Shown here in pieces: positions 34,102-45,846 of a DNA stretch of 64,000 nucleotides; the first letter of the stretch is position 1, and every line of letters starts with the position of its first letter. The position numbers and the translations under genes are program-made. Source of the DNA: Lolium rigidum (lineage: Eukaryota > Streptophyta > Magnoliopsida > Poales > Poaceae); assembly GCF_022539505.1 (NCBI RefSeq), contig NC_061514.1, forward strand, positions 326,537,090 to 326,601,089, in the 5' to 3' direction. The notes beneath the pieces are model-generated. The model saw only the letters and a list, made by a program, of their open reading frames with translations. It searched no databases and was not told the DNA's origin.

Positions 34102-36364
34102 AGGCCATCTCCAACCGGGCGACCCAAACGGACGCGCTGGGCCGTCCGTTTTGGGCCGTTTGCGTGGCCGAGCGTCCGCGCGGACGGAGCCCCGCATCCG
34201 CGTCCGTTTGGATCGCGCGCTGTGCCCAACGCGGCAGATTTGGGTCGCGGCGCCCTATGGTATGTTTTTCTTGTAAATTCACTAGAAAAACGCAAAAAAA
34301 TATTATATAAAATATATAAAATAGTTCAAATGCTCAAAATGTATTACACATTACATATTCCATGTAATCAAGGATAAAGTATTATTCAAATAAAATGAAA
34401 AAACGATACAAATGCTCTAGGCTTCAGGATTTCCTTCCTCATTGTTGTTTGCGAGCATTGTTGCCTACATGCTTGCCACATGTGCTCGACCAAATCAGCT
34501 CGAAGCTGGTTGTGTACAGCTAGATCTCGAATTTCATGGTGCGCATGAAGAATGTCCTGGAATGATGCTTGGAGCACCTTGAGGAGTAACCAACTCTCCT
34601 TGGCCTTCCCGAGTCATTATCAAAGAGTGAATCATCCCGCTCTACCTCAACAATCATGTTATGCATGATTACACAAGCGGTCATCACCTCCCACGAGTTT
34701 GCACATCCCGGGCTGCGGCGGGGTGTCCGACGATAGCCCAACGAGCTTGGAGGATGCCAAACGCCCGCTCGACATCTTTCCGGGCTGCCTCCTGCTCTTT
34801 GGCAAACCTTGCCTCCTGCTACGAGTTGGGGTTTCGGATTGTCTTCACGAGTGTAGCCCAAGGTGGATAGATACCATCGGCAAGGTAGTACCCCTTGGTG
34901 TAGTGGTGGCCATTGATCTCAAAATCCACATCAGGGGACTTACCGTACGCTAGCCTATCAAACACCGGAGAGCGCTGCAGCACATTGATGTCATTGTGCG
35001 ATCCAGCCATTCCGAAGAATGAGTGCCAAATCCATGTGTCATGGGAAGCAACATCTTCAAGAATGACTGTGCACCCCTCAGAATGGCCGCTGTATGCCCC
35101 CTGCCAACCAAAGGGGCAGTTCTTCCACTCCCAGTGCATGCAGTCTATGCTGCCAAGCATCCCAGGAAAACCCCTGGAAGCGTTGATCGACAACGGACGA
35201 GGCTGTGTCCTCTGCATTAGGTTGCCGGAGGTACTGTTCTCCGAACGAACCGATCAACTGCTCGCAGAACCTGTACATCGATTCCAAGCCGGTTGACTCA
35301 CTCATGCGTGTGTACTCATCTACGAAATCACCGGCAACGCCATATGCGAGCATCCTAATCGCTGCCGTGCATTTCTGGTACGAAGAGAGGCCTACCTTGC
35401 CAATTGCATCCACTTTCGCACAGAAGTAGTCGTCGTAGATCTTGACGCCATCCATTATCCGGCGGAACAGCGGCCTGGTCATCCGAAAACGACGGCGAAA
35501 CAAGGACGACACGAACAATGGATTGGGTTGGAAGTAGTCGTTGTAGAGCTGGTCGTGGCCGCGTTCTCTTTTGCGGTCCAAGGCGGCCGCGCGCCCCGGC
35601 AAGGACCCCCGGTACACGGGGATTTGCGAGACAATGTGCTCGTGGATGAGCATCGCAGCATCCGTGAAAAAATCGTCGTCGGACTCCTCTTCTGACGACG
35701 TGTCGATGAAGTTCTTGAAGTAGTATTCGTCGTCGCTGTCCACCATGATCCGAAAAGGGACACATTTTAGTTCGAGCATTTGAACGAACACCTCGCAGGC
35801 GGACGCGATCCAAATGCTTCTCTGGGACCTGCAGGCATGGCCGTCTCAGCCGACTTGCGGTCTGGAAACACGGTGCAGGAGAGCTCACCTCCGGCGGAAA
35901 CGGCGCAGCTGCGAACGGCGGGAGGTGTCGCGACGGTGAGAGGACAACAGCGCCGGCGGCGGCATCCTCCGACTCTGCTACGATGCGGCGAAAGCAGCGC
36001 GGGACCTCGACCTATGCTTCCGCCCCGCTTGTCGGCGTCTCGACGACAATGGCCGGCGTCGACGCGCTCCCAAATCGCCGGTCCGTGGGTGGCGGCGGAG
36101 CGGTGGGGAGATGTGTGCGACGGGCTTGTGTTTTGGGAGGCGAGACGAGGCGGGCCGGGGGCGGACAAGGGGAGGGACGCGAGCGACCAGCCTTTCGCGT
36201 CCGCGGCCACGCAAACTCGTCCAAGATTTGGACCGGGTTTGGGTCGTCCCGGACGCCGCGGCCATCCGTTTTAGGGATGGGTCCGCGCGCTGGGACGCGG
36301 TTTTGTCCGTTTCGACCCATCCGGACGCGCGGGCGCGGGATGGGTCGCCCGGTTGGAGATGCCC
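34102..36364 (-). mobile_element. PIF/Harbinger element with near-full transposase, 2263 bp
   Basis: The ends are GGCCATCTCCAACCGGGCGA and, complemented, GGGCATCTCCAACCGGGCGA. TTA flanks both sides (34099-34101 and 36365-36367), with one extra A at the left end. It carries a full-length but broken DDE transposase on the minus strand (34386-35746). A partner MYB/SANT-like gene was not found, so even before decay it would have depended on another copy. Its termini differ from those of the elements at 30688 and 43259, so it belongs to another family. Confidence 0.88.
34386..35746 (-). pseudogene. Harbinger DDE transposase, frameshifted
   Basis: The start at 35746 opens an acidic N-terminus. Blocks follow in family order: a helix-rich part with RRRFRMTRPLFRRIMDG, KCTAAIRMLAYGVAGDFVDE, then [15 protein letters not shown] (first catalytic Asp), ADGIYPPW (second Asp) and KDVERAFGILQARWAIV (Glu). 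The reading frame is lost near 35195, an in-frame TAG lies at 34819-34821, and frame changes follow near 34690 and 34590. The catalytic residues survive in the fragments but no single product is possible. The tail reads LRADLVEHMWQ as in relatives. Confidence 0.88.
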
Positions 36365-36367
36365 TTA

Positions 36368-37400
36368 GGGCCCCGGAGTGGAGATGCTAGTTTCGCCCTC
36401 CTATTCTCTCTCTACTCCGGTGGCTTCGCTGGCCTAATTGACTGGGAAAGGGGATGCCAGACCTCCTATGTATATAGTAGTTTAGGCTTGGTGTGTTGTG
36501 GAGTATGGAGTTATGCCATAGATATCAAGGGCATCGACGCGCCCGAGCCGCGTCTGTTGGCTGGTGGTTGTGCTCTGACTTTTCATGGTGCTCCGATGGT
36601 CGGAGCAGGAGATGGGAAGAGACGAGCAGGCTGCAGTCTCTTCAAATAAGCTCAAAGTACAACCTCTAGATCTAGGTCTGGAGGTCAAGGCCTCTAGTGC
36701 CCAAGGTAGGAGAAGGCTGCCTTTCTTCTACGCTCGTCCTAGTGACGAGGGGGAAGAAGGTTTCCTTCCGCCGGCCGATGGGTGGTCAGATAGGCAACAC
36801 GGGAGCGAAGAAGCTTCTCCCGGGCACTGTTCAAAATACTCGAAAGGCTACTGCTCCCTCCCTAACACGTCGGCATCGGTTCATTCCCGCCGGCGATTGA
36901 AGGTTGAAATTAACCTGCAGGCCGATGTGTCACGTGTTGGGAATCCCTCGCTCAATCACGTGGACCACTACCATATCGGTACTTGTTCCGTTCGACCAGG
37001 AACAGCAAATTCGGATCTTTCGTTCCGTTCCGAAACGCCAGATTGACTGCTAGTTTTGATCGTCGCTCAATCTCAGCCCGATCATTTTTTCCTCCTTCAG
37101 AAAAGCGCGGCAGCCCGATCATCTTTCGACCGAAGCATGCATGCACATGTACGGTTCAACTTTGGCTTCCTGAGCTAGCGATATATATACGTACTACAAA
37201 TGTTTTGCTCCAAACCCCTTCCTTAATTCCTCATTTATTTTGTTTTGTTTGTACAAAGTCAATTCTTGTGCAACTAAACACAAATCAAACCTACGTAGTA
37301 TTTCTTTTCGGAAACCTCTCTCGATATCTCCCTAGCTTTAATATGGATACTACCAGCTACGTACCGTCTAGCAGCTCAAATATGCTCATTCTACTAGTAC
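36368..37400. repeat. Degenerate array unit C
   Basis: Begins with the residual right end of the Harbinger MITE (CCGGAGTGGAGATGCTAG), then follows unit A in order: GTTTAGGCTTGGTGTGTT, GGTGGTTGTGCTC, CCCAAGGTAGGAGAAGGC, TTCCGCCGGCCGATGGGTGG, TATATACGTACTACAAATGT and CGGAAACCTCTCTCGATATC. Many small indels break any shared frame. Confidence 0.65.
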
Positions 37401-37544
37401 TAATTTTGTTTCGATATGGGAGCCTCTGCATCAATGGATGCTCAGTTCAAATATATTCATGCTATTAGTACTTTGGTTTTCTTTAAAGAAATTTTAAAAT
37501 GTCCATTACTTTTCTTACTATGCCTTATCTGCTATACATAGGAT

Positions 37545-38222
37545 CTTTTTTTTCTAGCCTAGCTAGCCAGCTAGTTAAAATTCCATCAGCATTCTTACAT
37601 ACGTAGCGTCAAAATCCACTCACGTGTGTCGGATACTCCCAAGTCGCAGCGTACGGCCTTTCCATTTTCCCGCCACTCCACATACGAGCTAGCTAACCTA
37701 GCTACCTCGCGTTGCCACTACTTTGCCCAGCAAGCAACTTCTCAGCGGTCATAAATATCCACTCCTTCAGTCTATTAGGCTACTCCTAGTCTTTGGATGG
37801 TTCTTTTCCGTCTTGCCATGGCGCTCTGATGGTTGGAGCCGGAGATCACTAGTAGAAAACATGGGCTTTCGTCCGAAGCTGCTGGGAGTTTTAGTCCTGG
37901 TCGCATTACGAATCGGGACTAACGTGAGCGTTAGTCCCGGTTCTAGCGGCGCGGGCCACGGCCACCCTCTAGTCCTAGTTCGTTTAGAACCTTTAGTCCC
38001 GGTTGGCAATACCAACAGGGACTAAAGGAGGGGATGCAACGGAGCAAGATGCGGTCTCTTCAAAAAAAAGCCTCGAAGTACTTTCTTTCTTTTCCGCTCA
38101 TCCTTTGTGACGACGAGGAAGAAGGTTTCCTTCCGCCAGCCGATGGATGCATGGCCAGATAGGCAGCATGGGAGTGACATCCACGACGGCCATCTCTTGG
38201 TAGCTGTTCAAAATCAGTCAAC
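37545..38222. repeat. Degenerate array unit D, interrupted by a CACTA end
   Basis: CTAGCCTAGCTAGCCAGCTA, CGGATACTCC, TATCCACTCCTTCAGTCTAT, TCTTGCCATGGCGCTCTGAT and, after the insertion, GAAGAAGGTTTCCTTCCGCC repeat the order of units A-C. The insertion occupies about 37847-38030. Confidence 0.6.
37847..38030. mobile_element. CACTA-type fragment with TTTAGTCCCGG subterminal repeats
   Basis: Starts CACTAGTAGAAAACATGGGC, the end type of cereal CACTA elements, with several TTAGTCCCGGTT and inverted GGGACTAAA words downstream. No matching right terminus is present, so it is a partial element or a deletion derivative. Confidence 0.6.
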
Positions 38223-38400
38223 ATGGAGTTGTGTATGTAGAAAATATTGAATCACTAGTTTCTATTGTTGGGTTGCTTTGCCCTCGTGGAGTATATATAG
38301 AGGTACAAAGGGAGGAGATAGACTTGGAGTACAAGATGATGAGTCCTAGTCTTACGTATACACCGCTACATATTATAATTCTAACATCCCGCTCAGTCGT
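38223..38400. mobile_element. Possible copia-type LTR fragment
   Basis: Contains GTATATATAGAGGTACAAAG and ends near ATTATAATTCTAACA, which resembles the TATA region and 3' end of cereal copia LTRs. It is followed by a small palindrome CCCGCTCAGTCGTAGCGGG. No partner LTR, target duplication or primer site was found. Confidence 0.3.
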
Positions 38401-38932
38401 AGCGGGAGTGAAGCGGACGATTGCAACTATTTTTGAAGACTCACGCTTCCATCCTCTTCTCCTCCTTGTCATCATCGGCGTCCCCTTCTGGTGCCTTCTC
38501 TTCCCTCCAGCAGTCACAGCCGGAGTGTCGTGGACGCAAGTGAGGACATGAACGATGTTGACTAGAGTTCTTGAGTTTCCATCGACGTTTTCTTGATGTC
38601 GATGTCGAGGTTGCCGATCATGATGTAGCCATGATCAAGGTGTGGTCGATGTCGTAGTCGTCATATGTGGTGCAGCAGCATTCGCCGAAGGCGCAATGTT
38701 TTTTGCTCATTTTTATGCCTTTTAGGGTTTTAGGTTTTGCGCGGCGGCGATAGGAATCTACGGCGGCGGCGGGGTTTTGTGTAATTGTGCGGCTGCGTCA
38801 GGTTCTTGTGTCGTAGCACGGTGGCGGCGGCGGCTCTGCTACGACGGCGGGGTATTGTGTCATTGTGCACCGGCGGCGGACCTGCGGCATTGGAGGGTTT
38901 TTGGGTTTTGGTTGTAGGCGGCGGTAGTGTTG
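38401..38932. other. Leader-like GC-rich stretch, no gene
   Basis: GGCGGC-rich sequence upstream of the broken reading frame at 38933. It may be part of the same transposon-derived gene. Nothing else was recognised. Confidence 0.3.
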
Positions 38933-39479
38933 ATGGAGCAAAAGAATGACCGCGAGGCCGGATCATCTCGTGCCGGTAAAAATAAAAACCCGCCCAACCG
39001 CCGCTATGTCTATGTGGAGTTCGCGCATCGACTGTTCGAGGAGAACCGGACGGTTCCTTGGCGGGATGCGGGCCTGCTGCACGTTGGCTGATACCTCAAT
39101 TTCCGGCATGTCCTGATGCCTCTGGTGTCGCACGAGGGGCGCAAGCGCCAATTCAAGATATGTCGCAGCTTAATCCACGTCCCGGATCTGGGCGACGATC
39201 TGGCCTTTGCCCTCGACTCCTACAACTGGTCCACCTTTGGGATATGGGAGTTCCACGCGCGCCGCCGCATGAGTTACCTCGGCAATGTGGACATCTTCAA
39301 CTTACCGGGAGCGCGGCATCAGCCTCGATGACGACGAGGAGGACGAATACGAAGTCGACGATGCATTGGAGGACAAAGACCGCAACGACCAGGAACTCCA
39401 AGCCGCAAACCTCATGGAGGAAGAGGCCATCGAAATGGTCGTAGCCCAGAGCGAGCTCAGGCACAACGGAGGGCACTGA
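38933..39479 (+). pseudogene. Broken transposon-associated gene of unknown function
   Basis: The ATG at 38933 opens a basic N-terminus leading to RRYVYVEFAHRLFEENRTVP. A TGA interrupts at 39089-39091. The same frame continues with FAFDSYNW-like FALDSYNWSTFGIWEFHARR to about 39300, and after a frame change near 39305 an acidic tail (DDDEEDEYEVDDALEDKDRN) runs to TGA at 39477-39479. The pattern of (Y)VY..A..LF.EN.TVPWRDAG followed by F.FDSY.W resembles an uncharacterised family amplified in Triticeae genomes, as far as I recall. No catalytic motif was seen. Confidence 0.5.
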
Positions 39480-41151
39480 TTCCTCCGCCACCTCCTCCCA
39501 CCTATACGCCGCTGTCGGCGCCTCAGTAACCTCTACACTTGTCGTGGTCTTGGGCGCCTCCGGTCTTCATCGACTCGTCGAGGACGACGACGACGAGAAG
39601 TAGGCAGCCATGGCAGGCGCCCTTGTTAGCTAGGGTTACCTTCTGGTCTTTTTATTTATTTTTAGGCACTACGAACTCGTTCTATTAATTAAAAAAACAC
39701 TATTGGGATAAAATGCTCCAGGCCTCTAGGACTAACCCTACCCAAACAGACATGTGAGGAAACAAGACCAATTTAGGTTTTGGGGCCAGATCTAAATGAA
39801 CACTTTTTGTGTCCGAAATAGATCGGGAGATGCTATTAGGCAAAACAAACCAAATCAAACTGGCCAATCCATTGTGGAGTCGCACACACAAATCAAACCA
39901 AACTACGTGATATCTGCACCTGAACCAAACTAAACTGATGATGACAAAAACCGTGGTTTTGGGGTTGTGGTTTTTGATCAGCTACCCACTCCTCCATCTC
40001 GAAAGCTCACAATGCAGTTGAATACGTTCATGCGCGAGGAGTTCCTCTAATCCCTTCATTTCAACGCCGTCCGCCGTGACGATGTGTTCCTCCATGCCGT
40101 GTATGATGGTACATGCCTGGCACTCTCAGCTTCATCTTGGCCGCTCGTCGACGGCGCCAGTGCCCTGCAGCTTCCGGACGAAGCTCAACATGCACCACCT
40201 ATCCAAGTCGCCCTTTGGCGCCGCTGCCATGGTACAACTACCATCACCCTCCCGCTTCTTCGGTTAGCTCGCGTTGTTTGATGAGCCACTAAGCATGTCG
40301 AGCTAGAGCCTGAATCCCCGTCCTCGATGAGCACGTGCACCCACTATCTGCCCGGCGCGCCGACCGCCATCCTCCGGCCGTCCGGTGCCGCCATCGGGAC
40401 GGATAAGGCCGCCGGCCCAACAGCGCATTTTGCTTGGGGTCAACGCGACGGCTTTGCCCGCGGTTCCCCTCACCTCGATCAGCACAGAGAAGTTCGAACT
40501 TCGAAGTGCTTGCGGCGGCGCTCGTCGACAGGCTTTGCGGCGGCCACGCTACGGCCTTGCCGAGGCGCTCTATGTCAGGCTTGTAGCAGGTGGAGTCGAT
40601 GCGGTAGATAGGCCGCAGGCGGTTGAGCAGGTAGGCGTTGTAGGCGGCCACGAGAAGTGCGAAGAAGGCGACTCGATCCGGAGGAACACAATCGAAACAA
40701 ATTGGCAGATAAATTCTTTTTTTGGAATTAAGCCGCTACTAGCTAGCTCGTCGCCTCATCCTACGGCTCGTCCGCGGCGAGGCATGAGGCCACGCCATCG
40801 ACCACTACGCCCATGCCTTCGCCGGCGTCATCGTCACGGCTCTATGCGATTAGGCGGGCAGCGGCGTGCACAACCAAGCTACAGACCACCATCGCGCCTC
40901 TGGTGCTACCCGGAGCGTGTCGTCCCGTCGGCGGACGTGGGTTGCCTTCTCTAGCTCCAGGCTGATGCTCCTCGACACCAGCGACTCTGGCGCCTGCAGT
41001 CGCGTGTACACTACAAACCAATCTAATCAACCGGGCGCAAACCACGGGTCAAAACCGTTTTGAAATGGAACTGATCGTGCCCAAATCTGACTACACCCAA
41101 CTATTTACCAAACTGAACTGAACTATTGCCAGGCTTATTAATTGCGGCATA
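39480..41151. other. No gene recognised
   Basis: A GC-rich block at about 40070-40960 has long frames on both strands, and a minus-strand stretch reads AAYNAYLLNRLRPIYRID near 40600, which looks protein-like but unassigned. Flanks are AT-rich. It may be another captured fragment. Confidence 0.3.
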
Positions 41152-41382
41152 GATAATCCCTTCATACCGATTTATAGGGCTTTATGGATTTTGAGAAAAA
41201 CTTAATTTGACCTACAAGATATAAGATACATATTAATTTTACTATTTAAACTTTTTTTTAAATATGAATCCAGTGGTATAAATTTTATGACATATATCTC
41301 ATTTTTTATTGACTATATTTGTAGTCAAAAAATCTTTTTCAAAATGTGTAATACCCCTATAAATCGATATGAAGGTATTAGT
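41152..41382. mobile_element. Stowaway-like MITE
   Basis: The ends are inverted copies of CCTTCATACCGATTTATAGG (right end, complemented, CCTTCATATCGATTTATAGG) around an AT-rich core of about 180 bp. The palindromic, AT-rich make-up fits a mariner-type MITE. The exact TA duplication is not clear. Confidence 0.6.
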
Positions 41383-43258
41383 GCTTATTTTTGTACACCA
41401 TATTGTGAGGCTAGGTAGTTATATGTAGACATACTCCTAGAAATATACTAAATTAATTACTCTTCATTTTTTATCGCCACAGCTTACTTGAGTTAGCTCA
41501 TTTAGGTCCCTATTCGTAGACAAACAAAGTGCACCCGATTAAAAAACCAAGGACCCTTTACATGTACATGGAAGCAATACTAGATTTTCTTAATGCACAA
41601 GGAAGAAAGCTCGCGCTCCAGCAGAAGTCCTTTCTCGTTTGCTTTTCCTTGCTTGAGAGAAACATAAACAATAATTGATCTGTTCATCCTCATGATTTGA
41701 TAGATTAATCCAAATAATTTACAGTTTGTCGAGTTGTACTGCCCGAATGGTTCCAAATTGTAGAGCCAGTCTTGCATGTACTGATCGAAGGTTCATGATT
41801 CGTCAAATCAATATAGTTATATACGTTTCTGAAAATACTACTACTTCTATCTTGTTGTTCGTACAATTTGATCTTCCAAAAAAGAATTTTCTGCAAGGTC
41901 CGCCACTGGTTGGAGGGGGTGGATGGATAGAGACTCAGCAACGCCTCCAAAGAGGGAAAGCGGTGCCCAACACTCACCACCAGCTCCTCAGCGAGTAAAA
42001 GGTCTAGCACCACGAGGATGCCGAGGACGAGCACCGCGGGAGGAGAGAGCAAGAGGGAAAAGCAAGATCCGACCTTCGAGATCTGCTGCACGACTAAACG
42101 AAGCAGCCCCGCACACGGCCCATGATGCCCACCGTTTGCCAAAACGCTGACAAGCAACCATGGACACCGCCTGCCACATGATCAACACCGCCACCCACCC
42201 ACCCCAGAACATTGTTGGAGGATGCAGTCACCGCCGATGACATCACCCCCTGCATCGAAAACAATGGTGTTGAGTGGACATGCACACCGGATGCATGCAT
42301 AGAAGATAAGGAAAACGATACAACACAGTAAACTTGCGCGTGCTCCCTCTATTCGCTGTCCCTTTCCATGGACATGGTCGCCGTCGTCGTTTAAGTTCGG
42401 CCGGGTTTGTCCGATGTTCGCCGTCCCATGTAAGCCACCTCGAATATCGATCATTCCAATGAGTGACACCTTCATGTGCTCGTTGAGGTTTAGGTTGATC
42501 GGTATCAGTTCATTGTCGATGTCCATGGCAGAAAGTGGCACTAGGTTAATTTATCGAGGGTGTGGAAGAGCAAAATAAAACTTATAAATCACGTTCGGAA
42601 GTGGCGTTGGAAAATTGAGCAACAAAATGGCGCCCAAAGTTTGACTAGTTTTGCAGCACTGGGGGGGTGATTTAATCTCACCAATTTTACAGCGAGATGA
42701 AAATGGCGCGCGGAGAAAATAGAGCTGGAGAAACGAAACTAAGAGACGTGTGCGCACAAAGGGAGCAGAGCAAGCTGGCCAGATGAGCTACGAAGTGATT
42801 GGCGCTAGAGGCGAGGAGACCAACGACTGGCTATAAGTCAAGTGTCATGTCATCTATAGCTAACTTAGAGCCAACTTGTATAATTGTGAGTTATAAACAT
42901 GCCATACTTTATCAATATGTGGCCCACCTTTCACTCTCACAAAGTGCCTAGGAGTACGTGCTAGAGCTGACTCTTGCATTAGAGCCCACTCCTCTTCTCT
43001 CTTCTCCTCTCTCTCCTCCAACTGAGCAATAATATATTATTTTAATCCTTATAGCCATCTAATTAGGACTTATTGTACTTGCTCTAATAACTCCTGCATG
43101 CGTTCAGAGAGACGTTCAGAGAGACATTCATGCAAGACTACAACAGGGGTATTTTAGGCAATCAAGTACAAAAATTAGGCCCTCGATGCCTCTCTCCTTG
43201 GTCTGCGTGATACACTCAAAATGCGTTAAAAACGGACAGAGGAAGTAGCAAGAGCTAA
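41383..43258. other. No gene recognised
   Basis: Mixed composition. A segment at about 42825-43085 (GGCTATAAGTCAAGTG and onward to CTTATAGCCATCTAATTAGG) may be a decayed MITE. Open frames on either strand show no domain. Confidence 0.3.
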
Positions 43259-44403
43259 GAGCATCTCCACTCGTCCCCCCGAACAGGCCCCCGGCGAGCG
43301 TTTTTTCCATCCGGACGGCGAAATTCGGCCCAGTCGCGCCCCCGGTTCCTCGTTTTCGTCCGGATTTGGGCCTAAATCCATCCGGCGATCCCACGACATC
43401 CCCGGCCCCCCGGGGAGCGCTCGGGGACTCCGGACGAGTGAAAAGCGGGCGTGGACCCAACTTGTCGGCGACAATGGCCTCCGATCTACGGCAAAACCCT
43501 CGTCTTCCCGATCTACGGCAAAACCCTCGTCTTCCCGATCTACGGCAATGCCCTCGTCGAACGAAAGCTTTGAACTCTCAAGTGGTGCAACATAGATAGA
43601 TTATATATATATTTCGAATATAATTCGAATAAACATAGAAATTACATATAAAAACTTTAAAACTAAACTACTTCTTCTTCTTCTTAGAAGGCCCCGCCTC
43701 ATCGTCGTCGCGGCGACGCTTCCGGCTCGTCACCTCCTCGTCGGAGGAAGTTGAGTCCTCCTCGTCGTCGTCCTCATCAGCCTCTTCGTCCTCCTCCTCC
43801 TGCTCCTCCTCCTCGCTCCTCGCTCCTCCTCCTCTTCCTCGGCCTCTTCCTCGGCCTGCTCCACGGCCTCTTCGTCCTCCTCCTCGTCGTCAAACTCGTC
43901 CTCGCTGGCCGGCGGGGGGAATCGTCGCTGCTGGACGATGCAGCTGGATCCCACCAATGGCGCCATCCAGGCGGCTTCCCTCGCTGTCGGTGTCCGATGG
44001 CCAAGAGATATCGCTCATGGTTGACGGAGGATGGTGACGAGAGAACGGATGAATGGCTCAGCCCGTCGAAAACCGTTTATGTAGGTCTCTCGACGAAAGA
44101 GAGCGCCGGTTGCTCTTCCGCGGAGTTCGTGCTCCATTACGGCGGTTCTCGCATCGAGGCCACTTCGACCGTTCCCGACGAGTCGTTTCGGCTCTCCGAT
44201 CCACTTCGCGACGGTTCAATGCGGCGAGGGAACTCCGACGATTGCCCTTCCCGGTGATCTGCACCGTCGCTATGCACGCGGTGGGTGCGCGTCCATGGGC
44301 TCGCGGCTGGAAAAATGGGCCTCCCCAGGCCAAAAACTACATCCATCCGGCGCTAAATTTCGCCGGATTTGGGCGTGGGGAGCCCAAACGAGTGGGGATG
44401 CTC
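43259..44403 (-). mobile_element. PIF/Harbinger non-autonomous element, 1145 bp
   Basis: The ends GAGCATCTCCACTCGT and ACGAGTGGGGATGCTC and the TAA duplication (43256-43258 and 44404-44406) match the element at 30688-32164. On the minus strand, an ATG at 44016-44018 begins MSDISWPSDTDSEG, a common start of Harbinger transposases. It runs through highly acidic Glu/Asp repeats with frame changes and ends SRKRRRDDDEAGPSKKKKK at a stop at 43668-43670. The catalytic core is deleted. A short tandem repeat of GATCTACGGCAAAACCCTCG lies at about 43481-43550. Confidence 0.88.
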
Positions 44404-45846
44404 TAAAGGAAGACACACAGAGATGTCTACGTCAACTGCTAGAGGAAAAGTCTACCTAAGAGGCTACGCTAGCACATGATGTCACCAAAAGATGGTTAAT
44501 TATAGCAATACTAATTAGTATTTAATCAGAAATTTAAGTGATGCACATGTAGGTACCTAGTAGTGATGGACAGTGACGGACCTAGAAGGGAGTATTAAGC
44601 ATTCGCTCCTGTGTGATGCTTAATTAGTACGAATGACATAGTACTTAATTAGAAAATAAATTAGTGCACACCCTGTGATGGAGCAGAGTTGTAAAAAGTT
44701 TAGTAGTAACTGGTCGGGTTGCAGGTATAGGAAGAAAAATCGTCAATCTGGCCACGTAATATCAAACTAGGAAAAACAGCCTAAATACAGGCCTAAACTG
44801 GGGTAAACCAGAAGAAATGGCGGAAAAACATGCCTGGTACGAGGCAAACCGGTAAAAAACCGGCCCAGATATAGGCGGACCGCTGGAAACTAGATTCCGA
44901 CATCTTCCGACGCAATTCGGCGGAAAAATGGCCTTACTGGGGACACGTGTCGGCTCCTCAAGAAAACTACCTCAATTTTAGGCGTAAAGCGTGGGCGAGT
45001 CTAGCGTGTGGCCTCCCTCCTGCCTAATCCTTTTCTGGCTAAAGTCGTCTTGGGCCGCGCTGTGATGGCCGAATGGATCTGCTGGGCTCAATGGCCGTTG
45101 TGTGCTCTAAGTAGGATCTTTTTTGGGCAAATGGACCTGGCTGGGTTCATTGGCCGCTGTGTGCTTCAAGTATCGATAAAGAATTTTGAGGTAGATAAGT
45201 GGAGCTTTCTTAATTGTTGGGCGTGGCATAATTACAAAAAATATGTAACATGTGAGTTAATGCCATTTTGTGCAAGCAGAAGAGGACAAACCCACTCAAG
45301 AAGGATTAGCATACCCACCAAAATCCGCAAAGAAATAATCCAGTAGCTTGGTATTTTGATAATTCACTAAGTGAATTCATTTGAAATAACCTGATGTATT
45401 GAAATGAGTATCTGCAGCGTGCCTGAAAAGGTGGTCAGGGCAAAAAGTAGGAGCTTGTGGAGAAGCTTGTCGGGGATTCTTCTTCTTCTTCTTCTTCTTC
45501 TTCTTCGTGTGCCCGGCGCCTTCTTCTTCTTCTTCTTCTTCTTCTTCGTCCTCACGCCGTCCGCGTCTACCTCCACGAGATCATCGTCACCGGCACCCTC
45601 ATCGTTCTCTTCCTCGCCGCCCTCTTCGTCCTCATCGTCGTCCTCCACCCCATCCTCTTCCTCGTCGTCGTCCTCCTCAACCCCGTCGTCCTCCTCAGCA
45701 CCGGCGCCGTCGTATTCGAGCGGACCCCTGCGGCCGGTGAAAGGGCCGCCGTCCGGACTGGGTCCTGGCTCGCGCTGCTCGTACGCCGCAGTGGTTTCTG
45801 AAGGTTTCTTTTGTGTTGTGGGTGCAGGTGTTTGGAGGAGGGAGGA
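44404..45846. other. Mixed region with triplet microsatellites and a small PIG-L intron match
   Basis: Contains (TTC/CTT)n runs at about 45478-45505 and 45521-45547 in a GC-rich block whose frames are low-complexity Ser or Asp/Glu. A 50-bp stretch at about 45181-45232 (TTAATTGTTGGGCGTGGCAT) matches PIG-L intron 8 at about 19511-19566 at roughly 88% by eye. No gene was recognised. Confidence 0.4.

Noticed and set aside
40289..40954. Possible genes on either strand at 40.3-40.9 kb
   Set aside because: Overlapping frames on both strands in GC-rich DNA with no recognised family; kept only as an unassigned stretch.
41705..42157. 150-codon minus-strand frame
   Set aside because: Hydrophobic start but no homology, no splice context and poor coding-like composition in its second half.
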